Positions 42,062 to 52,615 are shown, counted from the first letter of the stretch. The stretch: DNA of 64,000 nucleotides from Poriferisodalis sp022821985 (GCF_965219595.1 NZ_OZ244781.1:124001-188000), one strand, 5' to 3'. A program made the numbers and translations. The notes: generated by a model not told the origin, from the letters alone.

Positions 42062-43312
42062 TCACAGCGCCGCCGTGAAGTCGGCGTCTGACACCAGCTC
42101 GTCGATGCGCTGGCGCACCGATGCCGAGATCTGCTCAGACGGCAGCGCATCGAGGACTTCGTCGAAGAACCCGCGCACCACGAGCGCCTCGGCAACGTCA
42201 GTCGGCACGCCCCGGCTCTCGAGGTAGAAGCGCTGGTCGGCGTCGACCGGGCCGATCGACGAGGCGTGACTGCACTGCACGTCGCTGTTCTCGATCTCGA
42301 GGTTCGGCACCGACTCGGCCCATGCGTTCGGCGACAGCTTCAGGTTCCGGTTGGTCTGATCGGCCTGGACGTTCGAGGCGTCGGCCTCGATGCGGATCAG
42401 CCCGGTGTAGACGGCCCGGGCGTAGTCGTCGACCGCCCCCTTGAACAGCAGGTCAGATGTGGTGTGCGGTGCGACGTGGGTCTGGAACGTGCGGAAGTCG
42501 AGCGTGGAGGTGCCACGGCCGAAGTACACGGCGTCGATCTCGCTGTGGCCGCCGCGGCCGGTCATGTCGATGCCGATGCGGGCCCGGGCGTAGTCGCCGC
42601 CCATCGCCACATGACCGATCCTCAGGTTGGCATCGCGGCCCGCGTCTGCGCAGAGGTTGGCGATCTGCCAGGCGGCCTCGCCCAGTTCCTGCACGGTGAC
42701 GTGGCCGAGATGTGCGCCGTCGCCCACGCTCAGCTCGGTGAGCGGGCAGATGAGCGCGGGCGTGTTCCCGCCGGTGTGGTGCTCGATCACGGTGGCCTGG
42801 CTGGTGCGGCCAGCCATCACGACGAGTCGAGGGAACCATGCCAGCCCGTCGACGTCGGTGTGGACGTGCACCACGATGGGATCGGTCAGCACCGCCTTCG
42901 GATCGATGCTGACCACCACCGGAGCCGAGGCGAGTGCGAGGTTCCAGTCGCCGAAGACATCCGGCCCCTCGGGCGCCACCGTGCCGATCAAGTCGTCGGC
43001 TCCGCTGCCGAGCGTGTCGACGCGGACACAGTCGGCTCGCACCGACACGTCGAGGACTGCACCGTTGGCGATGTGAACGACCGCTGCGGCGCCGTCGTCG
43101 ACACCGCTCATCAGGCCCGCCGGCCCCGCCGCTCCCCCGGGCGCTGCGAAGGCATACCGCGCCGGGTCGAGATCGTCGATCGGGGTGTAGCGCCACACCT
43201 CTTCGGTGAATGACGGCTGGCCCGCCGCAACCGCCCGATCTGCTGCGGCGCGACGCCGCTTGGCCAACGCGTCGGAGCCGTCGAGCGCGTCGACGAGGTC
43301 GGGGCTGAACAC
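42062..43312 (-). CDS. sufD: Fe-S assembly protein SufD
   Basis: A 416-residue SufB/SufD-family protein. Start EEVWRYTPIDDLDPARYAF, the right-handed beta-helix core (VIEHHTGGN, GHSEIDAVYFGRGTSTLDFR) and the C-terminal CSHASSIGPVDADQRFYLESRG are diagnostic. It forms the scaffold with SufB and SufC. The GTG start is set by TAGCCT 7 nt upstream. Confidence 0.9.
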   Translation of the reverse strand: MFSPDLVDALDGSDALAKRRRAAADRAVAAGQPSFTEEVWRYTPIDDLDPARYAFAAPGGAAGPAGLMSGVDDGAAAVVHIANGAVLDVSVRADCVRVDTLGSGADDLIGTVAPEGPDVFGDWNLALASAPVVVSIDPKAVLTDPIVVHVHTDVDGLAWFPRLVVMAGRTSQATVIEHHTGGNTPALICPLTELSVGDGAHLGHVTVQELGEAAWQIANLCADAGRDANLRIGHVAMGGDYARARIGIDMTGRGGHSEIDAVYFGRGTSTLDFRTFQTHVAPHTTSDLLFKGAVDDYARAVYTGLIRIEADASNVQADQTNRNLKLSPNAWAESVPNLEIENSDVQCSHASSIGPVDADQRFYLESRGVPTDVAEALVVRGFFDEVLDALPSEQISASVRQRIDELVSDADFTAAL

Positions 43313-43319
43313 GCTGCGG

Positions 43320-43325
43320 AGGCTA
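43320..43325 (-). promoter_or_regulatory. Leaderless -10 element (TAGCCT)
   Basis: TAGCCT on the minus strand, 7 nt before the GTG of sufD. It implies sufD-Rieske-sufC can be transcribed separately from sufB. Confidence 0.5.
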
Positions 43326-43378
43326 CCGGCGCGCCCGTCAGGGCCTAGCGGGCCGGAGCGGCCCGCTCCGAGCCGTGA

Positions 43379-43792
43379 TCAAACCTCGCCGTCCTTGCGA
43401 TCGTCGCGGTCCGAACGACGCTTCACACGCTTTGCCTTGCGGGCAGCCTTGCGATTCTTGGACCTGATGCGGATGCCCTTGCGCCGGGACTGCTCCGCTG
43501 CAACCTCTTCGAGGATGCGCGGACCGGCCTCGTTCAGGATGTCCTCGGCAGCGTCGAGGAGGTCGCCGATGGACTCATCCACGCCGATGCTCTCGGGCTC
43601 GGTGGCGAAGTTGCGTACACCCAGCGAGCCGTGCTGCCAGCCGGCGTCAAGCCGTCGGGGCGAATACGACGGACAGTCCTCGGGGCAGCGCCACGGGGCC
43701 TCGGGGGCCAAGTCGAGGTTGCACTTCCGCACGGTGTCGCCGTTGGGGTAGGACCGGCTCTCGTAGTGGCGACAGTTGGTCCGCATCGGCAT
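43379..43792 (-). CDS. Cys-containing basic protein of unknown function
   Basis: A 137-residue protein. The N-terminal 40 residues hold four cysteines (TNCRHYESR, VRKCNLD, WRCPEDCPSY), a likely zinc or Fe-S binding knuckle. The middle is acidic and helical (DESIGDLLDAAEDILNEAG) and the tail strongly basic (KNRKAARKAKRVKRRSDRDD), suggesting nucleic-acid binding. It lies between the lyase genes and sufD on the same strand. Not recognised further. Confidence 0.6.
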   Translation of the reverse strand: MPMRTNCRHYESRSYPNGDTVRKCNLDLAPEAPWRCPEDCPSYSPRRLDAGWQHGSLGVRNFATEPESIGVDESIGDLLDAAEDILNEAGPRILEEVAAEQSRRKGIRIRSKNRKAARKAKRVKRRSDRDDRKDGEV

Positions 43793-43806
43793 GGCAGTCG
43801 CCTCCT

Positions 43807-44682
43807 TCAGCGCTGCGAAATCGCCTCGGCCAGCGCTATGGCCCGCCGAGCCTCGTCAACATGAAGATTCTCGACCATCTTGCCGTCTACGGTCACCACT
43901 CCACGGCCATCTGCCACCGCCGCCTCGAATGCCTCGATCACCTGGCGGTGGAAGTCGAGCTCGTCGAGGCTCGGCGAGAAGGCCTCGTTGGCGGGATCGA
44001 CCTGGCTGGGGTGGATGAGCGTCTTGCCGTCGAAGCCCAGGTCGGCGCCTTGGCGGCACACAGCCGCGAATCCGTCGGCATCGCGGATGTCGTTGTAGAC
44101 GCCGTCGAGGGCGGTGACGCCGGCCTCCCGGGCAGCCACCAAGCAGGTTGCGAGGTGCGGCACCAGAGCAGCCCGGTCGGGCGTGATGGTGGCGTGCAGT
44201 TCCTTGGCCATGTCGTTGGTGCCCATGACTACCGCTTCGGTTCGCTCGAAGCCGGCGATCTCGCGGGCATGGGCAATGCCCGCCGGTGTCTCGATCATTG
44301 CCCAGATGCGCACCGAATCGGGGGCGCCCGCGGTGTCGAGCAGGTCGGACACGGCAGCGAGATGTGCGGCGCTCGACACCTTGGGAATGACGACGGCCGA
44401 GGGAGCTGCTGCACCCGCGGCCCTGATGTCGTCGCGACCCCACGGGGTGTCGAGACCGTTGCAGCGGATGGTCAGCTCGCGGTAGCCGTACTCGCCTGAC
44501 GATGCGGCGGCGCACGCGCCCTCGCGGGCGGCTTCCTTGGCATCGGGCGCGACCGCATCCTCGAGATCGAAGATGAGCGCGTCGGCGCCGATGGTCTTGG
44601 CCTTCTCCAGCGCCCGGGCGTTGGCCGCCGGCATGTAGAGCACCGATCGGCGCGGGCGGGGGCTGGCGGCGGCAGCGCTCAT
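43807..44682 (-). CDS. HpcH/HpaI-family CoA ester lyase
   Basis: A 291-residue TIM-barrel protein of the CitE/malyl-CoA lyase family: RSVLYMPAANARALEKAKTI, ADALIFDLEDAVAPDAKE, IWAMIETPAGIAHAREIAG and GFDGKTLIHPSQVDPANEAF. It cleaves or hydrolyses (S)-malyl-CoA- or citramalyl-CoA-type thioesters. The adjacent larger paralogue is more Mcl1-like, so this one could be the malyl-CoA thioesterase (Mcl2-type). Confidence 0.8.
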   Translation of the reverse strand: MSAAAASPRPRRSVLYMPAANARALEKAKTIGADALIFDLEDAVAPDAKEAAREGACAAASSGEYGYRELTIRCNGLDTPWGRDDIRAAGAAAPSAVVIPKVSSAAHLAAVSDLLDTAGAPDSVRIWAMIETPAGIAHAREIAGFERTEAVVMGTNDMAKELHATITPDRAALVPHLATCLVAAREAGVTALDGVYNDIRDADGFAAVCRQGADLGFDGKTLIHPSQVDPANEAFSPSLDELDFHRQVIEAFEAAVADGRGVVTVDGKMVENLHVDEARRAIALAEAISQR

Positions 44683-44699
44683 ATGGAGTCCAGACTCTC

Positions 44700-45769
44700 T
44701 CAGGCAGTCTCGAGCCCGTAGGCGGCGGCCAGCTCAGGGTCGGCCGCCGACAGGTCACGAGCGAGCTGCAGCACCACCCGGCACTGCTTCACCGTGGCAT
44801 CGTCCTGCATCTTGCCGTCGATCATCACGGCGCCGGTGCCGTCGCCCATCTCGGTCACCACCCGCTGCGCCCACGCCACCTCGGCGGGCTCGGGGCTGAA
44901 GACCCGCTTGGCGATGGCGATCTGGCTGGGATGCAGGCTCCACGCGCCCACGCAGCCCAGCAGGTAGGCGTTGCGGAACTGGTCCTCGCAGCCGATGGGG
45001 TCGGCGATGTCGCCGAACGGCCCGTAGTAGGGCAGGATCCCTGCGGTGCCGCAGGCGTCCACCATGCGGGCCAGCGTGTAGTGCCACAGATCCTGCTGGA
45101 AGGCAGTGCGAGCATCGTTGCCCGCGTCGCCGTCGCTCTCGGGCACCGGGTCGGTGCGCACCAGGTAGCCGGGGTGCCCGCCGCCCACCCGGGTGGTCTT
45201 CATGCGGCGGTCGGCCGCCAGGTCGGCCGGTCCCAGCGACAGGCCCTGCATGCGGGGGCTGGCCAGGCAGATCGACTCCACGTTGGCCACGCCGCGGGCG
45301 GTCTCGAGGATTGCGTGCACCAGCAGCGGCTGCTCGATGCCCACCCGGGCTTCAAGCTGAGCCAGCAGCCGGTCCACGTAGTGAATGTCTTCGGGGCCTT
45401 CCACCTTAGGCACCATGATCACGTCGAGCTTGTCGCCGATCTCGTGGCACAGCGCCCAGACATCGTCGAGGAACCATGGCGAGTCGAGGCTGTTCACCCG
45501 AGTCCACAGCTGCGTGTGACCGCGCTCCCACGCCTTGCCCACCTCGATCAGCCCGGCCCGGGCGGCGTCCTTGCTGTCGGCCGACACGGCGTCTTCGAGG
45601 TTGCCGAGCAGCACGTCCACCGTGGGGGCGATGTCGGGCACCTTGGCCCGCATCCGCTCATTCGACGGGTCGAAGAAGTGGATCATGCGAGACGGCCGGA
45701 AGGGGATCTCGCGCAGCGGAGCAGGCGCCCCGAGCGCCAGCGGGGCGAAGAAGTCTTTTGGACTGCGCA

Positions 45770-45770
<1 letters not shown>
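44700..45770 (-). CDS. L-malyl-CoA/beta-methylmalyl-CoA lyase-like protein
   Basis: A 356-residue HpcH/HpaI-family lyase of the longer Mcl1 type: PSRMIHFFDPSNERMRAKVP, LLGNLEDAVSADSKD, VIMVPKVEGPEDIHYVDRL, ETARGVANVESI, and GCVGAWSLHPSQIAIAKRVF. It splits malyl-CoA into glyoxylate and acetyl-CoA (or methylmalyl-CoA into glyoxylate and propionyl-CoA), the closing step of the ethylmalonyl-CoA pathway. Its ATG overlaps the sufB stop by 1 nt (TGATG). That coupling is odd for unrelated functions. Confidence 0.8.
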
Positions 45771-47182
<1,412 letters not shown>

Positions 47183-47188
47183 AACCTC

Positions 47189-47194
47189 AGCCTA
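47189..47194 (-). promoter_or_regulatory. Leaderless -10 element (TAGGCT)
   Basis: TAGGCT on the minus strand, 6 nt before the GTG of sufB. Confidence 0.5.
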
Positions 47195-47240
47195 ACGCCG
47201 CCCCCGTCGGGGTCCGAGTGCAGGGCGCGGCGCGGAGCGG

Positions 47241-48146
47241 TCAGCTGATCAAGACGGGGGCGAGGCGGCGCCAGCCGTCGAATGCGGCTGGGGGGTCGTC
47301 GGCCAGAACCTGCACACAGACGTGGTCGGCGCCGGCGTCGAAGTGGGCGTCCACACGGGCCTTGACGTCGTCTTCGGTGCCCCAAGCCACGATGGCGTCG
47401 ACCAGCTTGTCGGACGGTCCCCCGTCGGGGCCGCCGTCGATGTCGGCTTGTGTGAAGCCCAGCCGCAGCAGGTTGTTGGCGTAGTTCGGCAGACCCAGAT
47501 AGATGGCCATGTTCTTGCGGGCCAGCGCACGGGCCGAGTCGGCATTCGTGTCGAGAATGGCCATCTGCTCGGGATACAGCGCCGCGTCGGGGCCCATGGT
47601 GTCGCGGGCCACTGCCGTGTGCTCGGGCGGTACGAAATAGGGGTGGGCGCCGGCAGTTGCGGTGGCCGACAGCTTTAGCATCTTCGGGCCGAGCGCAGCC
47701 AGCACGATCTCGGGCAGCTCCTGGGGGCCATGGGCCATGAATCGGGCCTTGCCCATGCGCTCGAGGTACTCGCGCATGTAGCTGAGCGGTTTGGAGTAGT
47801 CGTGCTTGCGGATGTACTCCACCAGGTGGTGATGGCTCACACCGAGGCCCAGCAGGAACCGTCCCGGGTGGGCTTCGTCGATGGTGCGCAGCGTGTTGGC
47901 CATGGTCATGGGGTCGCGGGCGTAGATGTTGGCGATGCCAGTGGCGATCTTGATCGTGCTGGTGCCCTCCAGCAGCCGGGCGGCGGCCACGAACGGGTCA
48001 CGCCCGACGGCCTCGGGGATCCAGAACGCCCCGTAGCCCAGCTCCTCGGCTTCGGCCACGAACTCCACGCCCTGCGCGGACGGCAGTGCGTCGAGCACCC
48101 CCGTCCAGATGCCGATGCGTCCCAAGTCGATGCTTCCCATGCTCAT
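47241..48146 (-). CDS. LLM-class F420-dependent oxidoreductase
   Basis: A 301-residue luciferase-like TIM barrel: IGIWTGVLDALPSAQGVEF, YGAFWIPEAVGRDP, KIATGIANIYARDPMTMANT, RFLLGLGVSHHHLVEYIRKH. The pattern is typical of mycobacterial-type F420 enzymes, which reduce or oxidise diverse substrates with deazaflavin. Substrate unknown. The start is preceded by TAGCGT 8 nt upstream on the minus strand. Confidence 0.85.
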   Translation of the reverse strand: MSMGSIDLGRIGIWTGVLDALPSAQGVEFVAEAEELGYGAFWIPEAVGRDPFVAAARLLEGTSTIKIATGIANIYARDPMTMANTLRTIDEAHPGRFLLGLGVSHHHLVEYIRKHDYSKPLSYMREYLERMGKARFMAHGPQELPEIVLAALGPKMLKLSATATAGAHPYFVPPEHTAVARDTMGPDAALYPEQMAILDTNADSARALARKNMAIYLGLPNYANNLLRLGFTQADIDGGPDGGPSDKLVDAIVAWGTEDDVKARVDAHFDAGADHVCVQVLADDPPAAFDGWRRLAPVLIS

Positions 48147-48154
48147 GGGCCGTG

Positions 48155-48160
48155 ACGCTA
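48155..48160 (-). promoter_or_regulatory. Leaderless -10 element (TAGCGT)
   Basis: TAGCGT on the minus strand, 8 nt before the ATG at 48146. Confidence 0.4.
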
Positions 48161-48288
48161 CCGCCGCCGGATTGGCAGCGCCGAGGGCAGCCCTGGGATG
48201 CCAGCACTCGACTCTGGGGTGTTAGAGATTTCAGTATGTTCTATTAATTCTCGTGCTTCGCCCGGCAATGCCGAATATGGTGCCGTGG

Positions 48289-48294
48289 TAACTT
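48289..48294 (+). promoter_or_regulatory. Leaderless -10 element (TAACTT)
   Basis: TAACTT, 7 nt before the GTG at 48302. The preceding 60 bases are AT-rich for this genome. Confidence 0.5.
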
Positions 48295-48301
48295 CTAGGA
48301 C

Positions 48302-48553
48302 GTGGGGAGCGTGAGTGCGATGGACATTGCACAATTCGTCACATTGGTCGTCGGCATCGTGGCACTCATCTGGCACCAGCAACGCTCCATCAACAACCTG
48401 CGCAAGGAGCTCAAGGGAGAGATCGCCGAGCTGCGCGCCGACGTGACCGACGTCAAAGAACGGCTCGCACGCATCGAGGGCTTCCTCGGCATCGGTATGC
48501 CCGCTGAGGCCGCTGCCGCAGCGCCCGGCGCCGGGCTCGCAACGGCCGACTGA
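48302..48553 (+). CDS. Small membrane-anchored coiled-coil protein
   Basis: An 83-residue protein: one N-terminal membrane span (AQFVTLVVGIVALIWH), then a heptad-repeat helix (RSINNLRKELKGEIAELRAD, VTDVKERLARIEGFLG) and an Ala-rich tail. It resembles DUF1640-like or holin-associated coiled-coil proteins, and in design the 63-residue protein of the mobile element, although the latter lacks the span. The GTG start is supported by its promoter; an ATG six codons on is possible. Confidence 0.6.
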   Translation: MGSVSAMDIAQFVTLVVGIVALIWHQQRSINNLRKELKGEIAELRADVTDVKERLARIEGFLGIGMPAEAAAAAPGAGLATAD

Positions 48554-48572
48554 GGGTCTGCGAACCGGATTG

Positions 48573-48803
48573 ATGCGTGAAACATCGGACCGGCGACTTG
48601 CTCGGCCCACTTCCGTGCAGGAGGCCCAGCGATACACGACGCAGCCTGTGACTGCGGCCGAGGCATCGCTCGCACTCATTGCCGATTGGGGACCCACCGA
48701 AGACTGGTCCGACTGGATTGAGGCAATGGAGCGAAACTCGGCGAATGCGCACGTAGGCGAATGCGAGACGCTGCCGGCGGCCAGCGACAAATCCTCCAGC
48801 TAA
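48573..48803 (+). CDS. Hypothetical small protein
   Basis: About 76 residues from an ATG (a TTG precedes it). It is polar, with an amphipathic helix around TAAEASLALIADWGPTEDWS and one Cys near the end. It may follow the coiled-coil gene in one transcript (19-nt gap). The size and acidity recall antitoxins, but no partner is adjacent. Coding status moderate. Confidence 0.4.
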   Translation: MRETSDRRLARPTSVQEAQRYTTQPVTAAEASLALIADWGPTEDWSDWIEAMERNSANAHVGECETLPAASDKSSS

Positions 48804-48810
48804 GGGCCGG

Positions 48811-49329
48811 TCAGTCGAGGCGGCGGAGTTCGCCCATGTAGCGGACTCGGCGGTCGAGGTAGTTCTGCACGCCGGGCAGGATGAGCGGGGCGGTGTCGAC
48901 GCCCTCGCGGATCTTGGCGGGTGTGCCCACTGCGATGGTGCCCGGCGGGACTTTCATGCCGCCTGGCACCACGGCGCCGGCACCGACCAGCGCTCGCTCG
49001 CCGATCTCGGCGTCGTGCAGCACGATTGCGCCGGTGCCCACCAGGGCCTCGTCGTGCACCACACCGCCCTCGATGTGCGCCAGGTGGCCGATGGTGCAGC
49101 GCTCCCCCACGGTGGTTGACCATTCCTCTGTGACGTGCAGCACGGCATTGTCCTGCACCGAACTGCCGGCCCCCACGACGATGTCGTTGTCATCGCCACG
49201 CAGCACCGCGCCCGACCAGATGGACGCCTCCGGGCCGATCGTCACCCGCCCGATGATGATCGCCTCGGGCATCACGAAGGCATCGGGGTGGATGTCGGGC
49301 ACATGGTCGCCAAGCGCATATATCGGCAC
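48811..49329 (-). CDS. Gamma-carbonic-anhydrase-like hexapeptide-repeat protein
   Basis: A 172-residue left-handed beta-helix protein: ASIWSGAVLRGDDNDIVVG (Arg/Asp pair), SSVQDNAVLHV, and GHLAHIEGGVV. In gamma carbonic anhydrases the metal His pair is spaced by five (GHxAxxHG). Here the second position is Glu87 (His82 and His85 are present), so zinc binding may be altered and the protein could be non-catalytic or a transferase. GTG start. Convergent with the upstream small gene by a few bases. Confidence 0.75.
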   Translation of the reverse strand: MPIYALGDHVPDIHPDAFVMPEAIIIGRVTIGPEASIWSGAVLRGDDNDIVVGAGSSVQDNAVLHVTEEWSTTVGERCTIGHLAHIEGGVVHDEALVGTGAIVLHDAEIGERALVGAGAVVPGGMKVPPGTIAVGTPAKIREGVDTAPLILPGVQNYLDRRVRYMGELRRLD

Positions 49330-49387
49330 GCCGCCACGCTAGTGGTCAGCCTCCGAATTGACGGAGTGATCGACGCAGCTCGGGCGG

Positions 49388-49393
49388 TACGGT
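49388..49393 (+). promoter_or_regulatory. -10-like element (TACGGT) before the S9 peptidase
   Basis: TACGGT, 9 nt before the ATG at 49403; near-leaderless. Confidence 0.35.
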
Positions 49394-49402
49394 GCGGGCT
49401 CC

Positions 49403-51553
49403 ATGACGCAGGCTCCGGTGGCACCGCAGCGGCCGCACGTGCGGCGCATTCACGGCACTGAGACCGACGACCCCTGGCACTGGCTGCGCGACCGGGACGA
49501 CCCCTCGGTGCGGGAGTACCTCGAGGCCGAGAATGCCTATACGGAAGCCGCGACTGTCCACCTGGCGGATCTTCGGGAGCAGATCTTCGGCGAGATCAAG
49601 GCTCGCACCAAGGAGACCCACCAGTCGTTGCCGACGCCGAAGGACGACTGGGAATACCGGGCTCGCACCGTGGAGGGGTTGCAGTACGTCATCCATGTGA
49701 GGCGCCCCCGGGGCGGCACCGACGATGACGAGGTGGTGCTGCTCGACGAGAACGAGTTGGCCGAGGGCCACGAGTACTTCGCCGTCGGCGACCTGGCCGT
49801 CAGCCCCGATCACCGCCTGCTCGCCTACACCACCGACACCGAGGGCGACGAGAAGTACACGCTGACGGTGGTCGACATCGCGACCGGTGAGGTGCTGGAC
49901 GGCCCCGACGTGCCCGCAGCGGGGTGCGGACTCGCCGAACTCAGCTACGGGCTGGTGTGGGCCAACGACAACTCGACGCTGTTCGCCGTGCGCACCGACG
50001 ACGCCCAGCGCCCAAACCGGGTCATCCGCCATGCCGTAGGCACCGACCCCGCCGGTGACGTCGAGGCCTACCGGGAGGACGACGAGCGGTTCTGGGTGGG
50101 CGTCGGGGCCACCCGCAGCGAGCGGTTCGTGGTGATCGGCTCGCAGTCGAAGATCACCTCCGAGCACCGCTTGGTGGATGCCGACCGGCCCGATGCTGAG
50201 CCGCTGGTAGTGCGGGCACGCGGTGAGGGCATCGAGTACGGCGTCGACCACCAGGGCGACCGGCTGCTGATCGTCACCAACGACGGCGCGCAGGACTTCC
50301 GCCTGGTCGAAGCGCCGGTGCCGAGCGAAGGCGACGCCCCAGCCAACGGCGATGGCCCCGGCGAAAGCAGCAACCCTGCTAGCGGTGATGGCCCCGACGA
50401 CGGCAGCACGTGGAGCGAGCTCATCGGCGACCGGCCCGGCATCCGGCTCGACGACGTGGACTGCTTCGGCGACTTCGTCGTCGTTCACGACCGGCAGGAC
50501 GGGCTGACCACCCTGAGGGTGCACGACACACGCGACGCTGCAGCGGGCGAGCTTGGCACTGCGTTCGAGATCGAGATGCCGGAGCCGGTCTATGAGGCGG
50601 GCGGCGGGGCGAATGCCGAATTCGACACCCGCCGCTACCGATTCGGCTACACGTCGATGGTGACGCCGCCGTCGATCTTCGAGCTCGACTTAGACAGCGG
50701 CGAGCGAGAACTGCTCGACCAGCTGCCGGTGCTCGGCGATGTCGACCTGACGGCGTACACCACCGAGCGCATCACCGCCACGGCGCCCGACGGCACGGCG
50801 GTGCCGATCAGCCTGGTGTGGAAGCCCAGCGCAGTGAGCTGGCCAGCGCCCTGCCTGCTCTACGGCTACGGGGCCTACGAGATCGGCATGCCGGCGTCGT
50901 TCTCGACGGCCCGGCTGTCGCTGCTGGATCGGGGCGTGCTGTTCGCCATGGCCCACGTGCGCGGCGGCGGCGAGTTGGGACGGGCCTGGTACGAGGGCGG
51001 CAAGCTCGCCAACAAGCAAAACACCTTCGACGACTTCGCGGCCTGCGCCCGACACTTGGCTGCGGCCCGATGGGCGAACCCCCACCGGATCTGCGCCCGG
51101 GGCGGCAGCGCCGGCGGCCTGCTCATGGGGGCGATGGTGAACCGCCACCCGGAGCTGTTCTGCGGGGTGGTAGCCGAGGTGCCCTTCGTCGACGTGTTGA
51201 ACACGATGCTCGACCCGGCCATCCCCTTGACTGTCACCGAGTACGACGAGTGGGGCGACCCGACCGACCCGGCGGCGTTCGAGACGATCCGGTCATATGC
51301 GCCCTACGAGAATGTCGAGCCGGCCGACCACCCAGCTCTGCTGGTCACCGCTGGGCTGACTGATCCGCGGGTGCAGTACTGGGAGCCTGCCAAGTGGGTG
51401 GCCAAACTGCGGGCGAGGACCACTTCGACGGAGCCGATCCTGTTGCGCACCGAGATGGGCGCCGGCCACGGCGGACCCTCAGGCCGCTACGACGCCTGGC
51501 GCGATGAGGCGTTCATCCTGGCGTTCATCTGTGATGTGCTCGGCGTGGCGTAA
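49403..51553 (+). CDS. S9 family serine peptidase (oligopeptidase B type)
   Basis: A 716-residue protein with an N-terminal seven-bladed propeller (RIHGTETDDPWHWLRDRDD start; AGCGLAELSYGLVWANDNST) and C-terminal hydrolase domain: GGGELGRAWYEGGKLANKQN, nucleophile in GGSAGGLLMG, Asp in TAGLTDPRVQYWEP and His in GAGHGGPSGRYD. It cleaves short peptides, usually after basic residues. A 35-residue Gly/Asp/Ser-rich insert (SEGDAPANGDGPGESSNPAS) in the propeller is unusual. Cytosolic: no signal peptide. Confidence 0.9.
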   Translation: MTQAPVAPQRPHVRRIHGTETDDPWHWLRDRDDPSVREYLEAENAYTEAATVHLADLREQIFGEIKARTKETHQSLPTPKDDWEYRARTVEGLQYVIHVRRPRGGTDDDEVVLLDENELAEGHEYFAVGDLAVSPDHRLLAYTTDTEGDEKYTLTVVDIATGEVLDGPDVPAAGCGLAELSYGLVWANDNSTLFAVRTDDAQRPNRVIRHAVGTDPAGDVEAYREDDERFWVGVGATRSERFVVIGSQSKITSEHRLVDADRPDAEPLVVRARGEGIEYGVDHQGDRLLIVTNDGAQDFRLVEAPVPSEGDAPANGDGPGESSNPASGDGPDDGSTWSELIGDRPGIRLDDVDCFGDFVVVHDRQDGLTTLRVHDTRDAAAGELGTAFEIEMPEPVYEAGGGANAEFDTRRYRFGYTSMVTPPSIFELDLDSGERELLDQLPVLGDVDLTAYTTERITATAPDGTAVPISLVWKPSAVSWPAPCLLYGYGAYEIGMPASFSTARLSLLDRGVLFAMAHVRGGGELGRAWYEGGKLANKQNTFDDFAACARHLAAARWANPHRICARGGSAGGLLMGAMVNRHPELFCGVVAEVPFVDVLNTMLDPAIPLTVTEYDEWGDPTDPAAFETIRSYAPYENVEPADHPALLVTAGLTDPRVQYWEPAKWVAKLRARTTSTEPILLRTEMGAGHGGPSGRYDAWRDEAFILAFICDVLGVA

Positions 51554-51604
51554 GCCACGCGCAGACAGCACGGGTGGCGTAAGCCACGCGCAGACAGCAC
51601 GGGT
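51547..51604. repeat. 29-bp perfect tandem repeat at the peptidase stop
   Basis: Two identical 29-bp copies; the stop codon of the peptidase lies in the first. Each contains GTGGC-GTAA-GCCAC, a small hairpin, so the pair could act as a transcript end between convergent genes. Confidence 0.8.
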
Positions 51605-51616
51605 GGCAGAGACGGC

Positions 51617-51991
51617 CTAGATCAGCGCAAGCACAGCGAGTGCGGCCAGCAGGCCGTTGCGCAGCAGCGAACCGGCGCCGACGGGTTTGGAGGACCAGCG
51701 GCCGAAGCACGCGCAGGCGGGGCGCTCGTCACGCGGGCGCTGCAGCACCCGCGCCAAGGCTGCGGTGAACACAACCAGCAGCCCGAGCGCCAGCCACGCC
51801 GGCCATGGCTCGGCAACTCCCGCCGCCAACCCCGCCCCCAGCACGATCTCGACCGGAGCGATGAACGGAACGGTCCAACGGGGTGCGCCCATTGCACGGG
51901 CGGCGCCCGGCCATGACGGGTCGCGCAGCTTCAGCGCGCCCGACACCAGGAACAGCACGCCGAGCGCGACGCGGGCGATGGCGCTGATCAC
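51617..51991 (-). CDS. MauE/DoxX-like membrane protein
   Basis: A 124-residue protein with four predicted spans: ISAIARVALGVLFLVSGALK, APVEIVLGAGLAAGV, WLALGLLVVFTAALA and a final LLRNGLLAALAVLALI. It carries the Cys-containing loop ERPACACFGRWSS (CxC). MauE-type proteins work with thioredoxin-like partners in disulfide formation or reduction at the membrane; a thioredoxin-domain protein and two selenoproteins are encoded in this window. Confidence 0.7.
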   Translation of the reverse strand: MISAIARVALGVLFLVSGALKLRDPSWPGAARAMGAPRWTVPFIAPVEIVLGAGLAAGVAEPWPAWLALGLLVVFTAALARVLQRPRDERPACACFGRWSSKPVGAGSLLRNGLLAALAVLALI

Positions 51992-52059
51992 CGGAGCAGC
52001 ACACCTAGTGCGGTGCAGACGACGGCGCTGATCACCCCTGCCCGCCTATCAGCCGGCCG

Positions 52060-52554
52060 TCACGCGAAGGTGCCGTAGCCACCCTTCCAGAACAGCAGGG
52101 GGTCCTTAGCATCGAGCACTTCGAGCTCGACGACGCGCCCCACGACGATGTCGTGATCGCCGCCGTCGTGCACGGCTTCGATGGTGCAGTCGATGTAACC
52201 GATCGAGCCCTCGATGATCGGCGCACCGGTGGGCCCGGGCCGCCACCCGACATCGGCGAACTTGTCGTCGGCCCGGCTGGCCATCACGCCACAGGTGGCC
52301 ATCTGGTCCTGGGCCATGATGTTCACGCAGAAGCTGCCCGCGGCACGGATGTCGTTCCACGTCGTCGAGTCCTTGGTGGGCAGAAACGCGACGAGCGGCG
52401 GGTCGAGCGACACCGAGGTGAACGAGCCGATGGCCATGCCGACCGGCCGACCCTCGTTCACGGCGGTGACGGCGGTGACGCCCGTCGGAAAGTGCCCCAG
52501 CACATCCCGGAAGAGCCTGCTGTCGATGGAGGGCTGGTCGCTCGAGTCAGTCAC
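52060..52554 (-). CDS. Flavin reductase family protein
   Basis: A 164-residue split-barrel flavoprotein: FRDVLGHFPTGVTAVTAVNE, GMAIGSFTSVSLDPPLVAFL, WNDIRAAGSFCVNIMAQDQ and DHDIVVGRVVELEVLD. It supplies reduced FMN or FAD to monooxygenases such as the HsaA-like enzyme at 34044, or binds flavin itself. The GTG at 52554 was chosen as the first start with normal family length. Divergent from the thioredoxin-domain gene with 67 nt between. Confidence 0.85.
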   Translation of the reverse strand: MTDSSDQPSIDSRLFRDVLGHFPTGVTAVTAVNEGRPVGMAIGSFTSVSLDPPLVAFLPTKDSTTWNDIRAAGSFCVNIMAQDQMATCGVMASRADDKFADVGWRPGPTGAPIIEGSIGYIDCTIEAVHDGGDHDIVVGRVVELEVLDAKDPLLFWKGGYGTFA

Positions 52555-52609
52555 GGCGCCAACCCTAGACAGCCGAACCTCGCCCGGGCCGCCCCCGGCG
52601 AGCCACATA

Positions 52610-52615
52610 TAGCCT
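52610..52615 (+). promoter_or_regulatory. Leaderless -10 element (TAGCCT)
   Basis: TAGCCT within ATATAGCCT, 6 nt before the ATG at 52622. Confidence 0.45.
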
